From Fratercula arctica (taxonomy: Eukaryota > Chordata > Aves > Charadriiformes > Alcidae): DNA of 64,000 bases. The stretch covers positions 24,886,135 through 24,950,134 of the forward strand of contig CANTUZ010000012.1 of NCBI GenBank assembly GCA_947846985.1, written 5' to 3'. Shown piece after piece: positions 9,748-22,693 of the stretch. The notes under the pieces were generated by a model, which saw nothing but the letters and a program-made list of their open reading frames with translations, was not told the origin of the DNA and made no database searches. The first letter of the stretch is position 1. Each line of letters starts with the position of its first letter. The position numbers and the translations under genes are program-made.

Positions 9748-12700
9748 CTGAATAAACATTGGAAGGAAGGAAGCATAAATATTTGACAGCATTCACAGTC
9801 GAGGCAGGTTATTAAGCACTCTGCATTTCAGAAGAATACTCAAGACTGTCTTCCAATGAAGTATTACAAGTGAGACTCCAAGTGGTTTTTAATCTAAGTA
9901 AGCTTTTACTTTGGAAGAGGCTATTAGTGCCTGGATATGAGAAGAGAAGATTGTGGACAGGCATAACATTTTGCAATTCATTTTCATTTTGGCTGGTTTT
10001 GTGCTTATCATATTCTGCATACCTGAGTCTTTGTTACTTGGAATTTTGAGCATGCTCGAAATGGACACTGTAACAGAAGTTAAGATGAGAAATGAATTAC
10101 TTCCTCCCTGTAGAGTTAGTTAATGCTTATCCCATAGGTCCAAACTTCAAGTGATTTGGTCATCTGTAAGACAGCTTGGTTCTCTCATTCCCCATATGGG
10201 AGATGTTTAATGCTATGGTGTAGTAATATAAAAACTACAGAGCATTAAGAGGGACAGTAAGTTGCTTTTATTGTCTCTCAGTGTCTTCACTAGAACTTCA
10301 ACAATTTATCCAATAATGACTATGTGACTGCCCATTTCAGTATCAATAGGGTAGAACTGAAGTGTGATATGGAAACACTTCTGGAAGGCCAGCCTAAGGA
10401 ACTTTCAGATATCATATTTTTAGGCACGAGATCGAACAGCTTCTTGCCAGAATTCATAATTTATTTTAATTCAAATTCTAGTTTCTAGTTTTTCTTAGTA
10501 GGTTGACTTCAAACTAGCTTCAATAACCTGATCTAATTTAGGTCCAAGTATATTCCTTCATTAAAAAAATAGCACAAATATAAGTAGTTCTTCCTATATT
10601 TATAGCAACACCAGCCATCTGTTTTAACCCTGCTTTGTATAGACATACATCATAAACTGATCATTGCAATCACTCTTCTAACCTGCGGCCTATTTAATTT
10701 CTGGAAATCTTACAGTCTGGGCTGCTGGAAGTCAGAAAATCCTTGCTCCAGCCCTTCTACACCTGTGCAAAGCACAACTAGTCCAGCTGGGGCTTCTGGC
10801 ACACGTGCCTGCACTGGCAGAGGCAGTTCTTCAGATTATAAAAGATGCAGATTAGCAAGATTTTTCCAGTGATGTCAGTAGAACACTTTTGGTGTTGGAG
10901 TTTGGCAGGATAACATTCCATATTAAAACATGGATTTTTGACTAGACATTGGCCTAAACTTAATCTCTTTTCCAAACAGTCCCAATCACTGCAAAAATAC
11001 TGAAAAAATTACTTACACAGTGGATTTGTTTTACAGTGATCAAACATGATCAAATAAATTTTCCTATCTGAATTTCTATTGCATGCTCCTTTTCCGTTCA
11101 GTTTAATGTGAGATTTCCCATACAGCAGCAGACACAACTTCTGAAAATGCAGAATCTGCAGATGGTATCTACAGAGCATCCCATACAGCTCCTTCACAGC
11201 AACTTGCTGGACACATAACCAGAAAATCCATTCAGCAAATTTTTTTTTTCCCAAGTAAGACTTAATCTTGGCATAATATTCTGACCACAAGTTATAGTGA
11301 AGCATACAAAACTACGTATATACCCATACTAAGCTGATAGTAAAATATAGCACAACCTGACTGTACATTTACGAACCTTAGGAGAGTAGGAATTATGATG
11401 TACGTGCAAAAAATGTCACACACTAGCCAAAAAGCAGACACATTCAGCTCTGAGCACTCATTATTTAAGCATTTAATTCCCCTCATCTAATATAGCAGCT
11501 CTAACTACAGGGCAATGAAAGATCGGGCATCAGAATAATCAAGCATGTCAGTTCAGACCGTAATGATAAGCTTCTGACAGAAAAGGGCAAAAATCAGATA
11601 ACTCATACTTCTGAATTTCCATGAGGTATAACTGTACAGGTTTAAATGCAGAAATATATAGTAATGCTTCAGCTTTAAAGTTTTTTTTTTTTATAATGGC
11701 CACCCATACCACTGCTGAAACTCAATTATTTGAGACCGCAATTTAGAATATAAAATTCGGCATTAGCATTTATGTCCAAATGCTTGAGGATTTTTATATG
11801 TCGCACTGTACTATGAAACTGACCTCTAAGGGGAAAAAAAAACAGCAGGAAAAAATATACTTACTGCCTTTAAGAAAAACATTTAGAACAAACAGTATGA
11901 GCATAACTAACGTATGATTTGTAGTATGTCAGTATTAAATTGATGAATCTGGCTTATAGCAAGCCAAATTTGGGGCTGCACAATCCTACAAAATCCTACA
12001 GCCTTAATGGCTTTACAAGCAGTACTAGCCAGCACAATATTTGCCCAGGAACACTAACACTAAATGGAATACAATATAATGTGGAAGTTGGTTCAAACTT
12101 TCTAGAAAAAAATTTAATTGTCTGTGCATGAAATATAGTTGAATGAATGGTTTTTATTTGTTAGCTAGTCTCACATGCCCTGAACATAAGTACATTCGAA
12201 AATCTTGTTTAACCTGAATTTTATAAGTATCTTGTTCCATTTCAACATAATCTTTTAAATGTGTTACAGCAGCAAGAACTCATATGTCACATAAATTCAG
12301 CATCTTCAATTTGATGAGCTAACTAGTGTAGTGACATAAATTGCATTTTCCTGCTTTGAGATTAAGTACGTTGTTTTTGTCTAATCCTCTATTTTACACC
12401 AAATCCTTCCTGAAGAGTCTTAAAAATTCAGAGCAAAGGACAACATAATTTTATAATTCCAATTGGGGACAAGTAAGTGGGCTATACCATTACCTGCAAC
12501 TACCAGAGACACATAGCCTGCAGACATACCTAATATGTATAATAAAACAGGCTTCATGTGTCTCCAGCCTTAGTGGTTCGTATTATGGGCAAGACAAAAT
12601 GGCTAAAGAATACTTACATATCTCACATCCAAAAATTAAAAATATGCAAGAGAGGAAATCCTTGTCCAGTTAAAGGTAAGGAATGTTTTGTGGCTGACTT

Positions 12701-14647
12701 CATTAGGGTAAGAAAATGCCTGTATCCTGTAGTGTTAGGACATGCCAGAAGGCAATGCCTTTCTTACGGTGCCCTTGCAAGCACACGGTCGGCAGCTACA
12801 GAAATGTAGCACATGCTACACTGCCACCTCAGTGATGCTCTTAGAGTTTGCATGCAAAGTCTAACGCCAGAATCAGAGTGTTACTGCGAGATCGGGTTGT
12901 AACCCACACAGGTTCAACTTCCAGTGTGTCAGAAACAAGGCGGTTTGGGCTTCGATATAGGCTATGTTTACCTATTCTGGTTGCTGAGCCAGTGACACAA
13001 AGATCCATACAAGTGTCTTCACTGTAGCTGCCGCTCAGTCAGTTCAGATAAGCTAGGGCAGGTCACCTCCTGAATGCCATGCCGCTGAAGCCTAACAGCC
13101 ATAGCCACACTGCCTGGCCCAAGGGGTTAAAAAAAAAAAAAAAAAGTAAAAAAATCTTTTGATACTAACCGACAAAGCTCATAATCACCATTAAAATAAG
13201 AACAAGCAATATGGGGGGGAAAAAACTCTTTAGAGAATAACCACCAAAGTTATATCACACAATGGACATGTGCTCCTTACCCTGGAGCTGTGGCTTCTTG
13301 CTTAGCAGTGGCCGCTGTGTGTTGTCTCTGCGTGGTTGCCGGTGCCAAGACTGAGCAGAGCTGGACCACGAGGTGGGGTGTGGCAACACGCGGGGACCTC
13401 TGCCTGCTCTTGGGAAGATTCCTTTGTCCTAAAGCTCATCTACATTTTCCTTTTTTCATAAGGGCATCATGAAGGAGTCTGTTTAAATGCTTTCAGCTTT
13501 TCTGCTTTCAGCAGAACTGCTTTTAGGAAACATCCTTTAACTTACAGCAAAACCAATGCTAATAAAGCCATAAAATCATTCAGTAATTTCATATTTATTC
13601 CTTCAGAGAAAAAATAGAGCTAATTCTAAGTAGAAAAAAAACCTTGCGTAAAAACACAATTCTTAAGATGAACTGCAGAATAAACCCAGGAAAGACTGAA
13701 TAGGACCAGTTAAGTGACCTCTAGATGTTGGTTTCATAGGCAATTGTTCTGCACAGAATCCATGGTGTTCCTAAACGTAACTGTGAATGCAGGGTTTGTT
13801 ACAAGTGTGCTTTATATAAGACATGTCAAAAATGCTATCATTATGCATGGATGGATAGAAGGTATAAATTAAATATTTCAAAAAAGGATCAGAGAGTTCT
13901 TTTCTACAGCTACACCAGAAACTGAAGTCAGCTGGAAAATGAGTTCTGTCCTTGGAATTTCTAAAGTATTAGGTGAGGCAGGCACGTTAAGGCAAAGAGA
14001 TGCTAAGAAAGCAGCCTGTTTATATTTGAGAAACTCCACCTTGCCAGGTAAAAATGATGTTAATTACCTATGTCCAAATATGGTTTTTTAGTTTAGAACC
14101 ACAGTTCTTTCTCCAAACAAAAACCAAATGTAGATAATGCCTCAAGATTGGTTTGGTTTCGTTACGCTCCTCAAACACAAAGAGGAAAACTCTAATTTCA
14201 ATCTGAATGGATTTAGTTTAAGATTAAGATTACAGTACCTTCATGTGAAAGGACACAATGCATCTTTTACTGTACATTTCTCCATCTTGAATTAATTTGC
14301 ACACTTTCCATAGCCAACAGAAAAGCAAACTCCCAACAAAAACTATAGTATACAAAGCTTAGGACTTGAACATTCTTCCTATGTTTTAATAACTAAGGAA
14401 GCTGTAACAATACTTTAAACTAAACCCAATCTAAAATAGCACACCCCTAGATGGAACAGAAGGGACAAAAATATCTGTGAAGCTTGCCAAGGCTTGCTAT
14501 TCATGAAGTCTTTTTTTTTATATATATAGCATAGTGTGTTCAAGTTAAAATTTTCTCTCAAAGAGCTTTTGGATGTCATAGCTAATACAGAACGATGTTC
14601 TAGAATCTGTGGTCTTCTAACTTGCACCCCATAATAAGCAATATTAT
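9748..14647. other. Non-coding AT-rich stretch
   Basis: No gene or interspersed repeat recognised. It includes an A17 run at 13129 to 13145 and several short T or A runs. The open frames between 60 and 98 codons are not family-like. If the minus-strand exon ending at 9747 is real, this would be intron. Confidence 0.45.
13129..13145. repeat. A17 homopolymer
   Basis: A run of 17 A followed by GTAAAAAAA. No sequence upstream resembles a retroposed transcript, so it is not taken as a retrotransposon tail. Confidence 0.85.
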
Positions 14648-15213
14648 TTACAATACCATTGTTTCCTCTTGCATTAGAGTTATATAGGCCATTCCACTGT
14701 TTCTCTCATGTCTGAAGTCAAATTGAAAAGACCTATAGTTACTTGATTTGTCCCATCCATTTAACCTTTTAAACAATGGGACAACATAAGATTTTTTTTC
14801 CAGGCCTCTGGAACTTTCACAGTTTTCCAATACTTACTAAAAATAAATGTTAACAGTCCAAAATGCTCATGAGACACATTTCCTAAAACACTCAGGGGAA
14901 ATTTCTGTACCTGTTGATTTAGGTGATGCTGTTTAAAAATGCTCCTGAAAAACCACAAGGATGGAAAATATTTCATCAATCTATCCCAGGAATACATCAT
15001 CTACCTCTTTCCTGTTTATAGAATAGAACTATTTATTGAACGCATCTGCTCCCCCTGGAGTAAGGAGGTTACCTTTTCATCTAGTAATTGCATATAATTG
15101 TTTTGTTCCTTTAATCTTAATATATTACCATTCTCTAATGATCGTAGACTTTTTTCTAGTTCTTTTGCTTCCCTTATAAACTTTCTACTAGTTCTACTTT
15201 TTTTCATTTTCAT
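14648..15213 (-). pseudogene. Frameshifted LINE ORF2 remnant (linker and start of reverse transcriptase)
   Basis: Three successive minus-strand frames (15213 to 15016, 15000 to 14761, 14830 to 14648) are read in the order expected for a CR1/L3-clade ORF2. The first is Lys/Glu-rich with a REAKELEKSLRSLE stretch, like the charged linker ahead of the polymerase. The second contains LLTFIFSKYWKTVKVPEAWK, matching the family pattern 'P-L-x-x-I-F-x-x-S-W-x-x-G-x-V-P-x-x-W-K'. A frame change near 14800 continues this with VVPLFKR and then SSNYRSFQ, the degenerate equivalent of the 'V-x-P-x-F-K-K then N-Y-R-P-V-S-L' motif. Stops and at least one frameshift kill it, and the catalytic motifs further downstream are not seen. 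The linker part is the weakest match. Confidence 0.5.
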
Positions 15214-16776
15214 TCACTGAATTATCCCTCTTCTGGATTTAAATACTTCCCTCCTACCCCATATGTTTCTTTTTAAATGAGTATAAGGTTTTCTTTCCTA
15301 ACCTTGAGGTTTTAGGCTTAGGGATAGAAAAGTAAAATCTTGCCAACTACTTCCCAACCATGATCAATATTTATATTTTTCCCTTATGACTTAACTCATA
15401 ATCAATTACAGATTTATGAGCATTAGGTAGGATTTTATTATACTCATATATATCTCAAGTAATCATTTCATAATCAGAACAACCACCAATATTTAGTTCC
15501 AAGATCGGTTCCTACATAAGCATTAGGATGAAGATTACTATGGATTTCCCATGGAAGATGTAATGCTTATCAAATCAGGAAATTGATATTTATAATATTC
15601 TCTGGCACAGAGGTTTGAGTGTCTGAAGGTCCATGATGGTCCGATCACAAACATTTCACACTATGCTCACAAGCAGGTTTTTCTGGGCATGCTTTTTGTT
15701 TATGTTGGTGCTTGCCACAGATCCCCAAATCATACGCGTGCCGCCAACAAAAGCACTTTGACAGCTAATCCATGCACACTCAGGAATGTGTTTTCCAGCT
15801 AGTGAGGAATTTGGACCCCATTGTCAAATATTGAGGGCGTTCTAATCATACAGATTTTATTACTAGCAAACGAGGTTGAAGGTATGCTCACAAATGACGG
15901 TTTCCAAATTGTGTTATCACCCAAACTCATAACAAAGAATTGCTTCTCATATATCATGATGCCTTAAGCAGTTTTGTTCCCAACACTTTGATTTTTTTAC
16001 CAATACTTGTTTTTTCTTCCTCCCTACATACAGTTTCTTGTAATTAGCTTAATTGGCCTCTGATTAGCCTAGAATGACAGTCCTTTAGAACGGGCATTTT
16101 CAAAACGCACATCACATACAAATGATACGCAAATCACTTCAAAGTGTTATCCATGCACTGGGGCAAGGAAGAGCCAGGACCGCTGGTGCTGCTGCACAGA
16201 AGTAACTCATTGGTGCAGAGCTGAGCCTGGGAGAGGACAACATCCAGCTCTGAGGGTAAAGAGGATCTTTCTAATCTTATATAAAAGCAGGAAAGAAAAT
16301 ATGGTATGTACCTTGCAGATCCCAACCACTGTCCCATTGCTAGCCATCAACATTGAACTGTGACTGGAAATGGAAATCCTCTCACACATCCTAGGTAACC
16401 TCCCTCCAATAAGTCTTCTGTTGTACGTAACTCACCACCTTTTGTCAATCCCACAGAACAGGTAAATTACTTACTGAAATTTTGTTAGGAAAACTATCAG
16501 AATGGGGATTAAAAGTATTTTACTTCCAGTAACAGTTGACTAAAGCCTTCAAAATTTAGGCCATTAATTTTGCCGGGTTTCAGTTAACCCATCATGTAAA
16601 AATGTTTTCCTATCTTTTTGAAATTTGTTAGTATCCCTGAATCAAAAGTGATGAGTAAGCATAAATTATCATTACTTTAATTTGCTGTTTCAACTAGGGT
16701 AAGTATCAAATTATTGCAGACTTCAGATAAAGTGGATCATTCTTTTCCATCCAGACCAAAGTCTAAGAATACCAGA

Positions 16777-16793
16777 TTTTTTTTTTTTTTTTT
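16777..16793. repeat. T17 homopolymer
   Basis: An uninterrupted run of 17 T in AT-rich sequence. No retroelement body is recognised next to it. Confidence 0.85.
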
Positions 16794-17272
16794 GTGGACA
16801 ACTGTCCTTGCTTTTAGAGCAAGGAAAATTTGATAAGGACACTCCTTTCCAATGCTTGTCCAAATGTAAACTCTTAATGTTTTGAACATTTCTCATTTGT
16901 AACTAAAACTAGAATAAAGTGGATGATTTCTAATGACAGTCTATGTTGTGTTACTCTTTCAGTGGTGCTTGCTGCTGAACTACATCAATTTAATCACTAC
17001 AGTCTGCGTACTTTCCAGTGACCCATATGACATCTAGGTCTGCTGCAAGAAATACAGCGATTCCAGATCTTATCAAATATGTAAATCTTCATTTTCACTC
17101 TGGAAACTCAGGTTCACATTTGAATATTTCACAGAAACATGCACTTTCAACCATGGCTGCAGGCTAGTGTTCCCTTGTGTAAGTCATCCATTTTTAGAAC
17201 TAAATGTACAATTATGCAGCTCAAGTCACGCAGAAGATCCATGGAATTTGTGCATATTGCTCATGCAGGGGC

Positions 17273-17304
17273 TTTTTTTCTTTTTTCTTTTTTTTTTTTT
17301 TTTT
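17273..17304. repeat. Poly(T)-rich tract
   Basis: Thirty-two bases of T broken only by two C residues. No retroelement body is recognised on either side. Confidence 0.85.
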
Positions 17305-19446
17305 AAAGCATTTATTTGTACATAAATAGATCTGAAATGCAGATAAATAGCTGTGTTCAAATAATCAAGGACAGTAAAAGAGGCCATGTCAAAGGACATT
17401 TTCCTTGGGTGACTGAAAGTCAGTATGGTACATAAAACTAAATTACAGAAGGCTTTTATTAATCAGTAAATTGCAGTATTTCTTCAGTTACCAAGGCACT
17501 TGGCAACCGTTTCTCACATTAGGCAATTAAAAAGGCAATAGCACTGTTGTCTGGCAACTTTAGAAGCACTTAACTTCAAAATTACAAATTAAAACAAAGA
17601 CTAGAAATAAAACAATTATCTTTTGTTGCTTTTGACTTCTGGACTCACAATCAGAAGTCAGGGATGCATTGCATCAAGGCTGCCTGGGAGTCACTGAGGA
17701 AAGTGATTTCAATTAACAGTTGCATGCAAGGAGCTTCTACTCTCAAATGAAAAAGGATGCCAGAGCATTTGTTTATGAAATTGGGAGATTTAACCTGTTT
17801 AATAAGTATTACAGTCTCAACAAGTCTCAACAATGATATTTGAAGGAATAAAGCTGTGCTGTAGCCCTGCGTTTAACAGAGAACTCCATGAAAATATTCA
17901 AACTAAATAAAACTTTCAAATGCAATGTGGACTATTCTGAATATCAGCAAGAGGAGGAATCCTGTATTAATAACACTTTTGTTAATTATTGATGTCAAGA
18001 ACAGGCTAAATATAAATAGACTTTTTTTGCACAGCCTCTAACCTGGGCAGTTCTGGAAAGTCCTGCTTCCCTAAAAGTACCTTTGAAGGTCCTTGACTTT
18101 GACAGCTTTGCTTACAGAGCCTCTTACCCAGTAACACGTTCATTCCCTTTTGATGATACCCAAGAGCTTCTGAAATGTGTTGGAATTCCTGTAAATAACG
18201 ACTGTGTAGTTTTGAATGACTTGGAAAATTGTTTCAGATAATTACCCTCAAGAAGCTAGACATTTAACTGAATCTCTTGAGCAGACTTTGTTGATTTTAT
18301 ATGGAAACCCTAATGTTAGACTCAAATTCCATTATTTGGACAGTTTAATTTTAAGATCTACTGATCGCAGTGGGAGTATCTGGTGCTTACTCATTTTGAA
18401 AGTGGGGACAGTGATTAGAATGTATAAATTTAGCTGCCTGTTTTTGAAAATCTTGCACATGAGCCTAAAATTTATGTCATATCTTTCCAGAGAATTAGCT
18501 TTTTCACAGAATTTGTATGAGTGCCTCCTTTGTCCTTCTGGCCTGAAAAAATGAGAACAGCCACTCTTTGTGACTAGCAGTTTGATTTTTGTATTAATTG
18601 GAAACTGACAAGAAAAAAACAAAAAAAGCCTTAAAATATGTTTCCATTCTTCCTCCTACCTTGCTCCTACCGGTAAAACCATTCTGGATCAGGTTTTGGG
18701 TCAAGAGTCCCGTTTTATCCTACCCAGGTTATCTTTTTCAAAAACCAACTGAAACAAGTTGGCATGCCCAGTGGCCCAGGCCACCAGAACTTCCCAGAAC
18801 ACATTATAATTTACCTAACAGTTGGAGGAAGCCTGATGGGGGAGTCTACCATGACTCTGATTCATGGCTGCTGAATAGTTGATTGACTGAAGCTGTCACA
18901 TGGAAAACCTTTCTCCTCCTGGAGCTGCCATCTGGCTCAGGGAACTCAAGAGGAGAGGCAGGTTCTGCAGCAAATAGGCACAAGTCAAGCAATGTGTGTT
19001 GCTACTTCCACCATGAGCAGACATTTTCTTCATAGCTCCTGTATCTCTTCTGCAGCAACATCAGCTGTTTAGAGACAGTTCTTGTAGAATTTTAATTGTT
19101 GGGAAAATACAGTATTTTCCCTGTCCTGGCATCCACAATACTTTACTTGCTTCCTATTCAGGCTGAGCACTTGAATTCTCTTACTTCCAACTTTTAATCT
19201 TTTTCCAGCAGGACACTCCTGTGGATGTCTTTCCCCTGGCTAGGTGCTGCCTTCTTTTTTATTGGTTAACCGAAAGCCTAACCTCAAGGCGATTTTTTTT
19301 TCCCTTCCATTTGTTTTTAGGCCTGTGTAATCCCAACACAAGTCTAATAGGGAAGTGTAAAACTAGATCTGAGCTGTTTTTAAGACAGCGTTGAGGGGTG
19401 GAGTTGGCTGGAGTTCAATTTTGTGCTGAACAACTCACTGCAGCTC

Positions 19447-19452
19447 AATAAA
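19447..19452 (+). promoter_or_regulatory. Possible polyadenylation signal with GT-rich downstream element
   Basis: AATAAA is followed at once by GACTTGTGTCTGGCTTTCTG and TTTATGTGG, a T/GT-rich stretch of the kind that supports 3'-end cleavage. This arrangement is also common in the R/U5 part of retroviral-type LTRs, but I could not find matching LTR boundaries. No coding sequence is linked to it. A single hexamer is expected by chance many times in 64 kb; the downstream element is what makes it notable. Confidence 0.25.
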
Positions 19453-19774
19453 GACTTGTGTCTGGCTTTCTGTTTATGTGGCTGGAGTAGAGCACAGAGT
19501 ATGCTTTTTCATTTAAAATCATATGTGGACACAAGACAAACAATTCTTAGCTTCTAGAAAGACAGGTCATAAAATGAACTCCCAGGAGATGTGGGAACCT
19601 ACATTATCAGTCCCTTCTTCTACTGGAAGTAACGCACTACAATGCAAACGTTGCTCATGGAAGTTACAGTTTCATGTCTTAGCAAATACATGCTTTCTCT
19701 AGATGACCTGGGACATATTCAGCATCATATTCACTCAATACACCTATTTTACACAGGAATCAGCCACATGGCAA

Positions 19775-19806
19775 GAAAAAAAGGGAAAAAAAAAAAAAAG
19801 AAAAAA
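19775..19806. repeat. A-rich tract
   Basis: A runs interrupted by single G or GGG. Low-complexity sequence giving a Lys-rich artefact frame. Confidence 0.85.
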
Positions 19807-20224
19807 CCATTAATCAGTAGGGTCTACCTTACTCCAAAGCACTGTTTTCTGCACGTATGCGCGGGGAGAAAGGATGATTGGGATTTATAAATCCAGGATA
19901 GCATCTATTTGAAAAACAGATTGTCATACTTTATGCATCAGACCCTGCATACTGCTGAATTCAACAAACACAAAAGAACTTTCGAAGCACATTCTATGTC
20001 AGGTTTCAATACTTAACACAGAGGAGCAAGAGTCATAGATGATTACGTTGTAGCCTCTTTTGCTATGGTCCAGTGCCACCTCGTGCTGCCCTGCCCCGTG
20101 AAATCATCTGCCCCAGTCACACTCTGCCAGGCGGGGTCATGCCAGAGTCACACCAGCTCCTGACAGCCAAACTGCGACCCTCAGTAGGCATTACACCCGC
20201 AATCAGAGCGACCGTAACATTAAT

Positions 20225-20335
20225 GACACATACATAAACACATTTCTGTGTATGGGTGCATATATACATGTAAACATACATACAGACTTACACACACACA
20301 CCTATTTTTATATATTATTTATTAATATATATTTC
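20225..20335. repeat. AC/AT-rich low-complexity zone
   Basis: Degenerate ACATACAT units lead into a short (CA)n run at about 20290 to 20301 and then TATATTATT-type sequence. A worn microsatellite cluster. Confidence 0.8.
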
Positions 20336-22439
20336 AATAATTGTAATATGGCGATTACCAACTTTTTTCTTATTAATAGGAATTTGCTTCAAATCCTGCT
20401 TACACTTGGAGCAGAAACACTGAAAAATGGCACAACTCCATAGCTTTTGTTAATCATGCTTTAGGACAGCCTCCCAAAGACGTGCTGGCCTGGCAGGAAA
20501 AACTGTGCCACACCTATAGGGGATTAGGCAGGGCATCCCAGGGAACAAGCCCACTCAACACTTCTCAATTTGTCTCTGGAGCAGGTTGCGCGACGCAGCC
20601 CCCTCTGCTCTCATCCACGCTAAACAGGGACTCTGCTAAGAATTCCTGACGCATGCATATCTGTCCTGAAACTACCCACGATAGGGATTAGAGAGATGTA
20701 CAATTTAACCTCAATTCATAATCCTGCTTAAATCAGGAGCAAAATAAATCACTAAGAGCAATGACAGTACTGTTCTCAGTGCTCTGCATGTGACCCTGGC
20801 CGATCCCTTCGGAAGTACAGGAAAGAGCACTGCATTCACTAAAGGAGCATGCTGTGTATCCACTGAATACCCACTGCATGCTTTCCATGCTTCCGAGATG
20901 CAAACCATGGTATGGTTAGTAATCATAGACGTATTCAGTTGACTTTCTCAAAGAAATAAATGACACATACACCAAGTTAACTGAATCCCAGATATATTCC
21001 CATTTGCTAGACAGGGCATGTCTCTCTGGAGAGACCCTCACCAGCTTCAGCAACTCTTGCTTACTCACAGAGCCTATCCCTCCTTCTGCTTTTTCATTAC
21101 TAGTATTAGTAGATTCTTGATTCCCCAGCTCTGGGTGCCAACTGTGTCAGGATGCTGTGTAATCAGCATGCTCCATTTACAGGGCAAATTTACAGAAAGA
21201 GTGTGGCAGTCATTTAACAGCTGAACTTCAGAACTTCCATCCTTTTAGGGGCATCTTAACACTTGCAGTTTACTGGGCACTTGTGGTCAGTTCATGTCCA
21301 CATGAACTCAGGTCAGAACTCGCAAAGCATAATATTTTTTTAAAAAGTGAATTCCTTCTCTCCCTTTTGTGAGGAGACAGGATTTCTGTAGCATTCATCC
21401 AGACCAATACTGAGCCATAAAGTTATTCCAGTAACAGCATTTGTATCTAAACAATATGAGGGCCAGCCTGCTGTGCAATGCACACACTACGTAGCACTCC
21501 CCATCATGTCGAAATGAGTTCGCACTCTGACTCAGTCTCTATAGGTGTCCCCTCTTTGCCTTTACTGGAGTGCATTGTCTCTTTGGGGGAGAAAACTGGA
21601 ATACTATTCCCTGCCAGAAACCTACAGCTCTGAAGAAATTTTTTTTTTGCTTTTTGAGGAAGAGCCTAATCCCATTACAAGGTCTGATACAGCTGCAGGA
21701 GAGATAAACTGGACAGCCATTTAAAAAATTTAGGTTGGTTATAATAGCCTAAGCTAATCTATTTCTTACTCACTGTAATTCCTAATTCCTTTCCTAACAC
21801 ATTGCCTACAGAATTTCATGGCAAATTATTATTTTTTAAACAACATTATATGCTAGCAATAACCAGGGTGTTCAGATCTGCACTTCCAATATATTTGAAG
21901 GCATGATCAGAGCTGAGGTTCTTCACCAAGTGTGTTGGATGGGGGATGGATGCAAAGTTTATATTGATCAGATTTATTCATAGAAATAATTTCTCAGAAA
22001 TTTGACATTTAAGCCGATTTTTATAGTCTCTAGGAATTATTAAAAAAACCCCACCCAAACTCACAAAATCTCTCTCATTCCCTAAATCCACACTCAGATG
22101 GTCTAGCCAGTAGTCTGATCCAGCCGTGCTCTATTTTTACGCTGAGTGACAGTAAATGGAAAGGAGTATTTGCATCACTTTGTGCTAGCTGCAATCACAC
22201 AACGGCAACCGCTTTGCCTTGGATGGGACGAGACAGAGAAGGTTTCTCATGTGCCACAGTGACTGCAAGAATGCTTTTCTCATACAGTACAACACTGTGT
22301 TATATAGGCACCTGTACAGAAATGGCGTAAGATATTGCCGTTCAGATTCAGCAAGACTTTATGCCTGTTGTGCTGAGTTCGGAGTGGCTTGCTACTCTGG
22401 GTGAAGCACAGCAATGGATCTATATTGCCTCTGCTGTGC

Positions 22440-22693
22440 AAATATCAGTGAAATGACCAAGGAATAAAAAGATACTTTTCGAATGTATTTTGTAAAAGCC
22501 GAGAAAGAACTATTTTTCTTCTTTAATTTCACAATATCTCCCTTTCAGATTTATAAAACATCAACATCAAATATCAGTGAAATGACCATGGAATAAAAAG
22601 ATATTTTTTGAATGTATTTTGTAAAAGCAGAGAAAGAACTATTTTTCTTCTTTAATTTCACAATATCTCCCTTTCAGATTTATAAAACATCAA
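22440..22693. repeat. 129-bp tandem duplication
   Basis: The block 22440 to 22568 is repeated from 22569 to about 22693 at a period of 129 bases. I counted four substitutions in roughly 125 aligned bases, so about 97 percent identity and no indels; this is a fairly recent duplication. Each copy ends with a pyrimidine-rich TTTCTTCTTTAATTTCAC stretch followed by CTCCCTTTCAG, which resembles a splice acceptor. The unit is not a recognised repeat family. The 78-codon frame across the second copy is taken as chance. Confidence 0.95.

Larger units (their letters stand above)
15214..22439. other. Non-coding AT-rich stretch with simple repeats
   Basis: No gene supported. It contains homopolymer runs (16777 to 16793, 17273 to 17304, 19775 to 19806) and an alternating purine/pyrimidine-rich zone (20225 to 20335). 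A plausible polyadenylation signal lies at 19447. Two weak exon-like frames on the minus strand (16207 to 16389; 17651 to 17790) are discussed as findings. A 112-codon plus-strand frame at 18216 to 18554 and a 94-codon frame at 18598 to 18882 are unrecognised. Confidence 0.45.

Noticed and set aside
12885..12930. GGTTCAAC-containing stretch considered as a tRNA B-box
   Set aside because: No matching A-box or cloverleaf could be built around it.
18216..18622. 112-codon plus and 96-codon minus overlapping frames
   Set aside because: Overlapping frames on both strands without recognisable protein; the CAG before the plus frame is a weak acceptor.
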